A stretch of 14,973 bases of DNA from Candidatus Auribacterota bacterium (GCA_016929035.1 JAFGJP010000188.1:1-14973), one strand, 5' to 3'; positions 1 through 6,524 are shown, counted from the first letter of the stretch. The notes: generated by a model from the sequence alone, not told the origin. Program-made: numbers and translations.

Positions 1-314
1 AGGGCCTTATCAAAGACACCGAAATAAAGAAGAGGAAAAGGCGTTCTGCCGGCGAACGGAAGGTCATTGAAGAAGTAGCCGAGCTCATAAGAAAGAAACC
101 CTGCCAGAAAAGCCTTTTTTGAGAAGGACTCGATTTTTTCAAAGGCAGAAGGGACATCTTGTTCTTTTTCTACGCAGATGATCTCCTTTGGCTGAGAGAA
201 CAGATAACTTTTAAAATTTTCTCTGTCGCATCTGACGGTTTCAAAAAGGAAGACATGCTCTTCTTTTGAAAGGAAATTCTCGTTAAGGCAGGGAAGGGAG
301 AAGTAAGTTTTCAT
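1..314 (-). CDS. pabB: Aminodeoxychorismate synthase component I, 5' part (truncated by window edge)
   Basis: This is the first 104 codons of a gene reading leftward out of the window. PabB, with its glutaminase partner, aminates chorismate to 4-amino-4-deoxychorismate, the precursor of the p-aminobenzoate part of folate. The visible N-terminal domain carries the stretch LFETVRCDRENFKSYLFS near residues 28-45, followed by AGFLSYELGY around residues 74-83. Both are typical of PabB-type chorismate enzymes; the catalytic chorismate-binding domain would lie beyond the left edge. The ATG at 314-312 is the only reasonable start, but no convincing Shine-Dalgarno sequence precedes it, because the upstream DNA is an octamer repeat reaching to within 2 bp of the ATG. 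Related anthranilate synthase component I (TrpE) and isochorismate synthases are alternatives, but the SYELGY motif and overall N-terminus favour PabB. Confidence 0.82.
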   Translation of the reverse strand, partial: MKTYFSLPCLNENFLSKEEHVFLFETVRCDRENFKSYLFSQPKEIICVEKEQDVPSAFEKIESFSKKAFLAGFLSYELGYFFNDLPFAGRTPFPLLYFGVFDKA

Positions 315-316
315 AA

Positions 317-340
317 GATTATCAAGCCATCAGGGTATCC
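317..340. repeat. Three tandem degenerate octamers (TATC/CATC core)
   Basis: The units are GATTATCA, AGCCATCA and GGGTATCC. The ATC core recurs every 8 bp (TATC 320-323, CATC 328-331, TATC 336-339). The block begins 2 bp upstream of the pabB ATG and occupies the place where its ribosome binding site would be expected. Being only three degenerate units, it is convincing mainly because the same word recurs more regularly at 381-420. Confidence 0.5.
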
Positions 341-370
341 CTTCGACTCACTCCGTTCGCTCAGGACAAG
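339..370 (+). repeat. Interspersed repeat element, long form (copy A)
   Basis: The element starts CCCTTCGAC (339-347) and ends GCTCAGGACA (359-368), with an 11-bp middle. A shorter copy with the same two ends sits on the opposite strand at 538-559. The shared ends, conserved order and inverted placement argue that both belong to one dispersed family. From memory this type of sequence is widespread in intergenic DNA of environmental genomes; I cannot check that here. Confidence 0.65.
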
Positions 371-380
371 CAGGTGGAGG

Positions 381-420
381 GATATCGGGGTATCAGAATA
401 TCAGCTTATCCGGATATCAG
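381..420. repeat. Five tandem octamers, nnTATCnG
   Basis: Five consecutive units keep exact 8-bp register: GATATCGG, GGTATCAG, AATATCAG, CTTATCCG and GATATCAG. TATC is invariant in all five, at 383, 391, 399, 407 and 415, and the last base of each unit is G. Read on the minus strand the units give the core CTGATA, the same word found in the blocks at 501-524, 564-583 and 637-652. The array is one base out of register with the block at 317-340. Confidence 0.8.
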
Positions 421-500
421 GAAAAAGAAGACAATAATTTTGAAGTTTAGAATCAGTTAAACAGATTTTTTAGAGATCATGCAGTGGTTACCAGGATTTT

Positions 501-524
501 TCTGATTCCCTGCTCCCCTGATGC
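501..524. repeat. Three tandem octamers with CTGAT core
   Basis: The units are TCTGATTC, CCTGCTCC and CCTGATGC, with the CTG word at 502, 510 and 518. This is the inverse-strand form of the TATCAG octamers at 381-420. The block merges on the right into repeat copy B at 538-559. Confidence 0.5.
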
Positions 525-537
525 CCTTCTTTATGCC

Positions 538-559
538 TGTCCTGAGCTTGTCGAAGGGG
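538..559 (-). repeat. Interspersed repeat element, short form (copy B)
   Basis: On the minus strand it reads CCCCTTCGAC, then AA, then GCTCAGGACA. It shares both ends with copy A at 339-370 but has a 2-bp middle instead of 11 bp, and lies in the opposite orientation about 168 bp away. Confidence 0.65.
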
Positions 560-563
560 TCTT

Positions 564-583
564 CTGATAATCTGATGTCCTGT
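564..583. repeat. CTGAT octamer pair
   Basis: CTGATAAT, CTGATGTC and a partial CTGT follow each other in 8-bp register (CTG at 564, 572 and 580). The word matches the octamer family at 381-420 read on the opposite strand. The block directly follows copy B of the interspersed element. Confidence 0.5.
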
Positions 584-587
584 TTTT

Positions 588-615
588 CCTTCGCGTACCT
601 TCGCGCTCTTCGCGG
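588..615. repeat. TTCGCG decamer run
   Basis: The word TTCGCG occurs at 590-595, 600-605 and 609-614. The first two copies form a perfect CCTTCGCG decamer repeat and the third is one base short. The GC-rich run stands out from its AT-rich surroundings and belongs to none of the other repeat types in this spacer. Confidence 0.6.
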
Positions 616-636
616 CTCGATCTGTTTCTTTATTTT

Positions 637-732
637 CCTGATTTTCTGATACTCTCATCTATTCTCTATTTTCTAACTTCTGTCTTCTTTGTATCTTCTA
701 TCCTTTCTACTTTCTACTGAATACTCGCTACT
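637..732. repeat. CTGAT octamers grading into pyrimidine-rich TTCTA tract
   Basis: It opens with two CTGAT octamers (638 and 646, 8 bp apart) and passes into a strongly pyrimidine-rich stretch. TTCT words recur there at 662, 671, 678, 685, 696, 705 and 712, so the spacing is mostly 7-9 bp rather than a strict period. It ends 3 bp before the stop codon of the epimerase gene. In the direction of the flanking genes it is a purine-rich run of AGAAA and TAGAA words. Confidence 0.55.
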
Positions 733-735
733 TTT

Positions 736-1719
736 TTAGATATACCCTTTTTCTTTATACCATTCAGCTGTACGCTTCAGCCCTTCCTCAATGCCGATCT
801 TCGGCTGATAGCCCAGATCTTTTTTCGCCTTGTCGATGCGGAAAGCGCGGTTTTGCCTGAACCAGTCCACCCGCCTTCGAAAAAGAGGGGGGGATATTTT
901 AAAAGGCATGCAAATGAATTCACATGCGCAGGCCGCAGCATAGAGAGGGAAAAAAGGCAGGTGAGTGAACTTGACGTCGATTCCCATGGACTCGCCGACT
1001 TTTTTAACGAGGTCTTTTATGGCAAAATATTCTTCGTCAGCGATGATGTAGGGCTCGGCGCTGAACTTGCCGCTCTCAAAAGCGCACCAGAACCCTTCGC
1101 TGAGGTTGTCGATGTAAACAGGATGGTAGTAGGCCTTCCCGCTGCCAAACATGAGAAATTTTCCTTTTTTTGCCAAACGGAAAAGATGTACAAACCGTTC
1201 AGGGTCCCCGGGGCCGTATATCGCTGTCGGTCTTATGATGACGGATCTCAGGCCCTTTTGCGCAAATTCCGTGATGACCTTTTCCCCTTCGTATTTACTG
1301 TATTGATAAAAATCCGCAGGGACAATGGGAGTGTCCTCGTCTCCCGGAGGGTTCTTAACATCCCCGTGGACGCCCTGCGTGGAGCAGTATACGAGCTTCC
1401 TGAGGTCAAGCTTGAGAGATTCTTCACAAAGAATCCGCGTTCCGTCCCGGTTGATATGAAGGTAAACATCATGAGAGACATTGATTTTCCGGAAAGCGGC
1501 GGCCAGATGAAAAACACCCTCTGCGCCTTCCAGGCTTTCTTTGACTGCTTTGCGGTCTGTAACGGAGCCGAGAATGATCCGGGCTCCCTTTTCCCTGAGC
1601 TCATCGTAAAAAAGCCCTTTCTGATTATCGAGGACCGTGACTTCATGGCCTTTTTCGATAAGGAAGCTTACAAGCGCGCTACCAGTAAAGCCGGTTCCGC
1701 CGGTGACCAGTAATTTCAT
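736..1719 (-). CDS. NAD-dependent epimerase/dehydratase, extended SDR family
   Basis: This 327-residue protein is a soluble Rossmann-fold oxidoreductase acting on a nucleotide sugar or a sterol/flavonoid-like substrate. The N-terminal dinucleotide motif TGGTGFTGS lies at residues 6-14, and the acidic residue ending the second strand (VLDN, about residue 31) suggests NAD rather than NADP. The catalytic set is visible: STQGVHG near 113-119 and Y138-QYS-K142 (YxxxK). HLAAAF near 71-76 is the usual NAD-contact loop, and the C-terminus ends in the standard LGYQPKIGIEEGL helix. An AGGGGA ribosome binding site lies just ahead of the ATG at 1719. Its promoter is near consensus and divergent from a membrane glycosyltransferase-like gene, which fits glycan metabolism. 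Subfamily (UDP-glucose 4-epimerase-like, 3-beta-HSD-like or reductase) cannot be set by eye. Confidence 0.88.
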   Translation of the reverse strand: MKLLVTGGTGFTGSALVSFLIEKGHEVTVLDNQKGLFYDELREKGARIILGSVTDRKAVKESLEGAEGVFHLAAAFRKINVSHDVYLHINRDGTRILCEESLKLDLRKLVYCSTQGVHGDVKNPPGDEDTPIVPADFYQYSKYEGEKVITEFAQKGLRSVIIRPTAIYGPGDPERFVHLFRLAKKGKFLMFGSGKAYYHPVYIDNLSEGFWCAFESGKFSAEPYIIADEEYFAIKDLVKKVGESMGIDVKFTHLPFFPLYAAACACEFICMPFKISPPLFRRRVDWFRQNRAFRIDKAKKDLGYQPKIGIEEGLKRTAEWYKEKGYI

Positions 1720-1754
1720 GAGTTTCCCCTTTGCTCTGTAGACGTTTTGGGATG

Positions 1755-1782
1755 ATTATAAATAACATCATTCGAATGTCAA
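1755..1782 (-). promoter_or_regulatory. Consensus sigma70 promoter for the epimerase gene
   Basis: On the minus strand TTGACA (1782-1777) and TATAAT (1760-1755) are both perfect hexamers separated by 16 bp. Transcription would begin near 1748, leaving a leader of about 30 nt before the ATG at 1719. It is the strongest promoter match in the window. Confidence 0.75.
1769..1778. promoter_or_regulatory. Candidate operator palindrome inside the epimerase promoter
   Basis: CATTCGAATG is a perfect 10-bp palindrome. It lies in the spacer and touches the -35 box of the minus-strand promoter, a position where a dimeric repressor would block polymerase. A perfect palindrome this short can occur by chance, so the call rests on its location. 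Confidence 0.35.
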
Positions 1783-1787
1783 TTTTA

Positions 1788-1815
1788 TTTGCTTAATTTG
1801 TTGTTTGATTATAAT
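1788..1815 (+). promoter_or_regulatory. Probable promoter of the glycosyltransferase-like operon
   Basis: A perfect TATAAT (1810-1815) lies about 36 bp before the gene's ATG. The -35 is weak: TTTGCT at 1788-1793 with a 16-bp spacer. The -10 sits inside a perfect 12-bp palindrome, TGATTATAATCA (1806-1817). Its first nine bases, TGATTATAA, recur at 1753-1761 over the minus-strand -10, so the two divergent promoters share a sequence element. Confidence 0.5.
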
Positions 1816-1850
1816 CATTAAGTAATGATAAAGTCTAGTTGGAAGGCACT

Positions 1851-4800
1851 ATGAAGAGTAAAAAGCATGAATTTTTTGTTGTTTTTCTTTTGTCGGCCCT
1901 TTTAACGGGAGTGTTTTTGTTCCCTCTCTTTCCGCATTTTTTTGAAGGTATCCCTTATACGCACAGCCCGGAAAAAGGATTTGAGGTCGTAAAGAATTTC
2001 CAGGGAGACCACTATCAGTTTCTTTATCACCTTGCTCTTTTAAAGAAAGTCTTCGAGGGAGAGATATCCTTTCTGACAGAGGGATATCAGTTTTCCACGC
2101 CTTATAAATCGAGCTATATGACGCCTTATTTCCCTCCGCTCGGGCCGCTTTTTCTTCTCCTGTCTTTTCTGGGGTATGCCGGGGCTTATAATGCGCTTAT
2201 TGTTCTTTCTTTTCTTGTAGCGATGCTCTCGAGCTATTTTTACCTGAGGCATCTCCGCGTGCCGCTTCCAGGAGCTCTGCTTGGCGCTGTTATTTTCAGC
2301 TTTTTCCCTTACCGCGTCGCCTCGCTTTACGGAGGGCATCCGGCAGGAATGATGATTGCCTTTATCCCTCTGTTCCTGCTTCTTTTTGATACGTCCTTTT
2401 CATTCAAAAGCACAGTATTATCCCTGGCTGCAGGCCTTCTGTTAATCTTCTTTGCTTTTTCTGAGCCTCACTATCTTTATTTTCTTTTTTTGCTCATACC
2501 CGTTTATTTCTTTTATATTTTTATTAGAGAAACATCTTTTTTCCCCGTTGATATTAAAGGCTTTTGGGGGCTTTTTTCTTCTCTTGTCCGCTTTCAGGGA
2601 AGAACCCGCTTTTTTTTGTGGAGCGGATTTCTTGCCTGTGAAGCTTTTGTGGTCTTTTATGCTCTGAGAAGGGGAGGCCGGAGCCTGACTTTGGTTTTAT
2701 TGTCTTTTGCCTTGGGGTTTTTTCTGTTTCTATCCTGGATCTCTTTGGGATATTTTTTAAGCTGGCTTTTTCTTCAAAAAAGATTTGACTCCCGTGCAAA
2801 AGAGTCTCTTTTGGCAAAAACAGTCGTTTTCAACGGTTTTTATTTGTATTTTTTTGCACTCGTCATGGATATCAAGAACCTTTCGCTTTTTGTCTTTTTG
2901 GGAGTTTTTCTCGTCTATTTCGGAGCCGTTATTCTCCCTGCCGGACCAGCTGGCTGGAAAAGAGGAACTTCTGATATATCAGGATATCTTAAAAAGATAT
3001 TTTCTTATTCGATCCAGGCCTTGTCTTTTTCCTGGCCTTTGCTTCTGTGCATGCTTTTCTGCGCGGGCTACATGTTTCATTTCAAGGAAAGCTCTCTTGA
3101 CGCTTCAGCCATCGAAGGGGGGAGAAAGCTCTTTGAAGTCAGGCTTTTTTCTCCGAAGATTGGAGATGTTTTTAAGCCTTTCAACACAGAATCGTCAAAA
3201 TACGTCTATCCGGGTCTCGCGGCTGCCCTGTCGTGTGTTGCCGGCTTTGTCCTCTGGCTCATCCGTTTTAGAAAAAGAAAGGCCATTGAAGCAAAAGATG
3301 TGAATTTTACCTTTTTTCTTGTCCTGGCTTGTTCAACATATATTTTATCCTTCGGTCCGAATATTTCGATGCCGCCGCTTTTTGAGCTTTCAAGACGGTT
3401 CGTGCCTTTTTTCAGCTTTATCCGAAGCCCGATAAAGATCATTGTCTTTTCGGCCCTTTCCATGTCGTTTCTTTCAGGGATGATTTTTTCTGAAGTAAAA
3501 AAAGGGAAAATGATACCTGCTGTTCTTATCATCGGTGTATTCGGAGAATTCTTTTACCTGCAGGATATGGGGATCTCCAGGATCGATAGCCGGAACGCTG
3601 TTCTGAGTGAACTGAAAGGATCGGACCAGCCAGGCAGAGTCCTCTTTCTTCCCATCTGGCCCGGAGACAGCAGCTGGTCATCGCTTTACCAGCTGTATTC
3701 TCTGCAAACAGACCGGTTCATGATCAATGGATATCAGCCGGTCGTCTCAAGCGATTACATCGAAAAAGTGGCCAATCCTCTTTATCCGCTTAACTTCGGA
3801 CGGATATCAAATAAAGAATGGATAATTATCCAGGAGCTTAATGTGACAGATATTGTCTTCCAAAAGGAAGCCTTCCCAAGAAAGGTCAGCCCTTTCCCGC
3901 AAAGGTTTACTTTTCTTAACCTGAAGAATTCTCCTTATCTGGAATATATCATTTATGATGATCCCCTTTATCTCTTTAAAGTGAAAAACCTGTCAAAAGA
4001 GGCTTCAGAAGACCTCAAGAACGTTCCTCCGGTCTGTTTTCCTTTTGGGTTTACAGAAGAGGGAGAAAGATTTAGACCTGTGACAGGGAGTGTTGAGAGA
4101 AAAGCTGTCAAGGACGCATCAGGGGGAAGCGTTCTCGAGTTCCCTCATGAAGAAGAGGCGGCGGCCTATCTTGATAAGTATTTCCCGGACGGCGAATACG
4201 AAGGATTTGTCAGCTGCAGGCTGCTTCACAAGGAAGATGCCTTTGAGGTTGCGTGGAAAATCATCGGCCCTGACGGGGCGGCCGTCCCCGGAGGAGAGGT
4301 CCTTTTTGAGACTTCGACTTTAACTGAAGATGAAAAAGATTGTTATCGTCTGCCTTTCAGCTTTTCATTTCCAGAGCCGGGATTGTACAGATTTGTTCTG
4401 GCCAAGAAGGGAAGAGGGCAGATCCAATTTGATTATTTTTATCTCAAATGCAAGGGACAGACTGATCCTTACGAGAACATTTCTGCCTGTGACGGAATTT
4501 TTACCGGTGAGGTTGTTGAAGATGCTCCTTACAGTTCAGCCGTTTTCGTGGATTCTTTTGAATATCCGCCCGGCCCGGCTGTCTTTGCTCCAAACAGGTT
4601 TTACAAAAAAGGTTCTTACTTGGCGGAGTTTTATTTGAAAAAAGAATTTTCCGGCCGCAGCGAAGATATCCTGGCGCGTCTCCAGGTGACCGACGCGTAT
4701 GGTCAGGAGATATTTTCTGAAAAATCAGTAAAAGACAGAGATTTCAAGGGTGATTCCTGGAACATCTTTCCGCTTTCTTTTGAGCTCGAAAGAGGCCGCA

Positions 4801-4901
4801 TATGCAATTTTTATGTTCATTTTGAAGGGAAAGGGAAGCTCTGGGTGAGGGAGATACGGGTCCGCGGCACAAAGGGAGAGCCCTCTTCAGGGAAAGACTG
4901 A
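1851..4901 (+). CDS. Large multi-pass membrane protein, GT-C/YfhO-like glycosyltransferase candidate
   Basis: This 1016-residue protein begins with a positive N-terminus (MKSKKHE) and a signal-anchor-like helix (8-25). About a dozen hydrophobic segments follow up to residue 570. Family-type features are D53 in the first outer loop (GDHYQFLYHL), FFPYRVASLYGGH (151-163), FSEPHYLYF (203-211) and FVPFFSFIRSPIKI (517-530). The part from 586 to 720 contains RVLFLPIWPG and INGYQPVVSSDY, as in large YfhO-like or PTPS-related membrane proteins, which are thought to transfer sugars from polyprenyl-phosphate donors. Residues 760-1005 are polar and rich in beta strands, possibly two sandwich domains. ATG 1851 is preferred to the upstream TTG at 1839 because GGAAGG at 1841-1846 is a suitably placed ribosome binding site. 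The next gene starts 11 bp downstream. Acceptor and donor are unknown. Confidence 0.65.
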   Translation: MKSKKHEFFVVFLLSALLTGVFLFPLFPHFFEGIPYTHSPEKGFEVVKNFQGDHYQFLYHLALLKKVFEGEISFLTEGYQFSTPYKSSYMTPYFPPLGPLFLLLSFLGYAGAYNALIVLSFLVAMLSSYFYLRHLRVPLPGALLGAVIFSFFPYRVASLYGGHPAGMMIAFIPLFLLLFDTSFSFKSTVLSLAAGLLLIFFAFSEPHYLYFLFLLIPVYFFYIFIRETSFFPVDIKGFWGLFSSLVRFQGRTRFFLWSGFLACEAFVVFYALRRGGRSLTLVLLSFALGFFLFLSWISLGYFLSWLFLQKRFDSRAKESLLAKTVVFNGFYLYFFALVMDIKNLSLFVFLGVFLVYFGAVILPAGPAGWKRGTSDISGYLKKIFSYSIQALSFSWPLLLCMLFCAGYMFHFKESSLDASAIEGGRKLFEVRLFSPKIGDVFKPFNTESSKYVYPGLAAALSCVAGFVLWLIRFRKRKAIEAKDVNFTFFLVLACSTYILSFGPNISMPPLFELSRRFVPFFSFIRSPIKIIVFSALSMSFLSGMIFSEVKKGKMIPAVLIIGVFGEFFYLQDMGISRIDSRNAVLSELKGSDQPGRVLFLPIWPGDSSWSSLYQLYSLQTDRFMINGYQPVVSSDYIEKVANPLYPLNFGRISNKEWIIIQELNVTDIVFQKEAFPRKVSPFPQRFTFLNLKNSPYLEYIIYDDPLYLFKVKNLSKEASEDLKNVPPVCFPFGFTEEGERFRPVTGSVERKAVKDASGGSVLEFPHEEEAAAYLDKYFPDGEYEGFVSCRLLHKEDAFEVAWKIIGPDGAAVPGGEVLFETSTLTEDEKDCYRLPFSFSFPEPGLYRFVLAKKGRGQIQFDYFYLKCKGQTDPYENISACDGIFTGEVVEDAPYSSAVFVDSFEYPPGPAVFAPNRFYKKGSYLAEFYLKKEFSGRSEDILARLQVTDAYGQEIFSEKSVKDRDFKGDSWNIFPLSFELERGRICNFYVHFEGKGKLWVREIRVRGTKGEPSSGKD

Positions 4902-4912
4902 GAAAGGACATC

Positions 4913-6367
4913 ATGAAACAATCTGAAGCTTATTTGAACAGACAGAATTTTGAGGCGTATATCCCCCAGAGAATACTGGAGCTGACAAAGGGAGGCAAGG
5001 TCCTGGATGCCGATGTGGTCAACGCATATCCGAATGACCTTGAGAAAGCTGATGCCCGTGAACTTCTCTCCGGGAATCTGACAAGCCGGGAAAGGGAGAG
5101 AGCCGTTGATCTTCTTCTTGATGGAAAAATGGTGTTTCAATTTCTTTTTGCCGGAGCAGCCACGCGGGCAGCGGGCATCCTTAAAGGAGGGGCCAAATAT
5201 TCCTTCAGCATCGACTCTTTCAGGGACAATGTGGATAAGGTCGTCAGCTTAAATAAGGAGAAGCTGAAATCCGGCGCAGGCAAGGAGGAAAAGAAAAATC
5301 TTGAAGAAGAGATTTCTTCTCTGGAAAGGAGCCGAAAAGATTTTGAAAAAAGGAGCCTGATCCCTCTTTGCCTGGGAGCAAGAGAAGTCTGCCAGCTGCG
5401 CCTGATGCTGGAGCGGTTTTCATCGGAAAAAGGCCGCGCTATCCAGGATGTGCTCAACAATATCTTTTTTTTCGTTCACATCAATGAGCAGTCAAAAGAT
5501 TTCATTCTTCAGGATTTCCTTAAGCATCGGTTTTTTGGCTTTCACAGAGATCATATCATCTTTATTATCCAGGACGCTTTTTGCGGTTATGTTTTCAAGG
5601 GAGATGACCTGAAGAGAGTCGAAGGCAGGAGCCGCCCCTTTGGCCACGGCTATACGCTGATGCAGACAGTTACGCCGGGAAGCGGTTTTATCCTGAGGGG
5701 CGCGGATGACGTTTGCTTCATCAAAGAAAGCCCTTTGCAATACGTTTCAGATGCTTCAAAAGGAAAAGCTCTGCTAATGAACAATGTGAACATCGATGAC
5801 CTGACCAAGCTTACAGACCTCGTGGCCGACACGGAGAGAATCAGTTTTTCGATGCAGTGTCTTTTAGAAGGAGATGCCGATGTTCTTGTAGAGGGGGTAT
5901 GGAACACAAAAGGGCAGAAAGGAGGAAGCTGGTTAAAAGATACGGTCTCTGGAAAAAAGATTCTCGTTGAAGGAATGTGCCTGAAAACCAGCCGGTTTCA
6001 GAAACTTTTCATTGGTGAAGGAGGCGGAAGAAAAGATATTTCCCTGATGCCGCTTCTTAACAAAATGTCGAACACTTATAAAATAGAGCCGCTCTTGAAA
6101 TACCTGCCGGAAGCCGGCCTTTCCAATTACCTGGATAGAAGAGACGGCGTCTTTTTCCTGGAATCTGTGACAGGCGATGTCACGCAGATCACGAATATCC
6201 GGAGCGAGGCCTTTGTCAAGATCGATTCCCAGACGCAGAGGCCGGAAGAAATTCAGACCTTTAAAAGCGTCAGAGATGTTTATCTGACTCTTGAAAGCAT
6301 GCAAAAACAGGATTCAAATACAGACTTTTCCTCCCTTGCAGAGCGCGTGCTTGAAAATCGTTCCTGA
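4913..6367 (+). CDS. Divergent UDPGP-family nucleotide-sugar pyrophosphorylase-like protein
   Basis: This 484-residue cytoplasmic protein shows the order of motifs expected of UTP-dependent sugar-1-phosphate uridylyltransferases, though each is altered. The nucleotide loop is FAGAATR...GGAKYSFSI (residues 79-100), keeping R85 and K95 but with GAATR where the family has GGxGTR. FLKHRFFGFHRDHIIFIIQ (202-220) matches the conserved yFGL...v.ff.Q block. RPFGHG (241-246) replaces P-x-G-N-G. NNVNIDD (290-296) sits where the uridine-contacting strand should be, and KGQKGGSW (333-340) followed by ILVEG matches the KGGTL...LLE block. A charged, probably coiled-coil insert lies at 112-147. GAAAGGA precedes the ATG, and the membrane protein gene ends 11 bp upstream. 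It may activate a sugar for that protein; the altered loop also permits changed specificity or loss of catalysis. Confidence 0.7.
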   Translation: MKQSEAYLNRQNFEAYIPQRILELTKGGKVLDADVVNAYPNDLEKADARELLSGNLTSRERERAVDLLLDGKMVFQFLFAGAATRAAGILKGGAKYSFSIDSFRDNVDKVVSLNKEKLKSGAGKEEKKNLEEEISSLERSRKDFEKRSLIPLCLGAREVCQLRLMLERFSSEKGRAIQDVLNNIFFFVHINEQSKDFILQDFLKHRFFGFHRDHIIFIIQDAFCGYVFKGDDLKRVEGRSRPFGHGYTLMQTVTPGSGFILRGADDVCFIKESPLQYVSDASKGKALLMNNVNIDDLTKLTDLVADTERISFSMQCLLEGDADVLVEGVWNTKGQKGGSWLKDTVSGKKILVEGMCLKTSRFQKLFIGEGGGRKDISLMPLLNKMSNTYKIEPLLKYLPEAGLSNYLDRRDGVFFLESVTGDVTQITNIRSEAFVKIDSQTQRPEEIQTFKSVRDVYLTLESMQKQDSNTDFSSLAERVLENRS

Positions 6368-6430
6368 TTTTGTGGCAGATCAGAAATTTTATTCACTGAT
6401 AATAATTTTATCTCTTCTTCATTTTCCATG

Positions 6431-6458
6431 TTGATTTTTATCCTTTTTGTTATATAAT
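6431..6458 (+). promoter_or_regulatory. Promoter of the yajC-secDF operon
   Basis: TTGATT (6431-6436) and a perfect TATAAT (6453-6458) are separated by 16 bp, placing the start of transcription near 6465 and giving a leader of about 60 nt. A second TATAAT at 6488-6493 has no good -35 partner. The 148-bp gap holds no gene. Confidence 0.6.
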
Positions 6459-6524
6459 TAAAATTCTTTTACTGACTGCATATACCATATAATCTAAGAA
6501 AAATCGCAAAAAAGGATGTTGGTT

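Larger units (their letters stand above)
315..735. other. Gene-free spacer made largely of short repeats
   Basis: This 421-bp gap lies between two minus-strand genes, so it is the 5' leader region of pabB and the 3' flank of the epimerase gene. I see no credible small gene, tRNA or clear terminator. Roughly two thirds of it can be assigned to repeat families listed separately: TATC/CTGAT octamers, a CCCTTCGAC...GCTCAGGACA element in two inverted copies, a TTCGCG decamer run and a pyrimidine-rich tract. The stretch 421-500 is AT-rich and looks non-repetitive. The repeats stop 2 bp from the pabB start and about 3 bp from the epimerase stop. Confidence 0.75.

Noticed and set aside
317..420. CRISPR-like array in the repeat-rich spacer
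   Set aside because: Units are 8 bp and contiguous with no spacers, and there are no cas genes.
853..1713. Long plus-strand open frame (286 codons) opposite the epimerase gene
   Set aside because: It mirrors the epimerase coding frame, has no recognisable domain, and lacks a good ribosome binding site, whereas the minus-strand protein shows complete SDR motifs.
1839..1850. TTG start four codons upstream for the large membrane protein
   Set aside because: The ribosome binding site GGAAGG falls inside these codons and is spaced correctly for the ATG at 1851.
2969..3000. CTGATATATCAG palindrome and GATATC words resembling the octamer repeats
   Set aside because: They lie within the membrane-protein frame, show no 8-bp register, and are explained by coding sequence.
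6389..6425. Possible terminator after the UDPGP-like gene (GATAA...TTATC followed by T-rich sequence)
   Set aside because: The stem is only about 5 A/T-rich base pairs and too weak to call.
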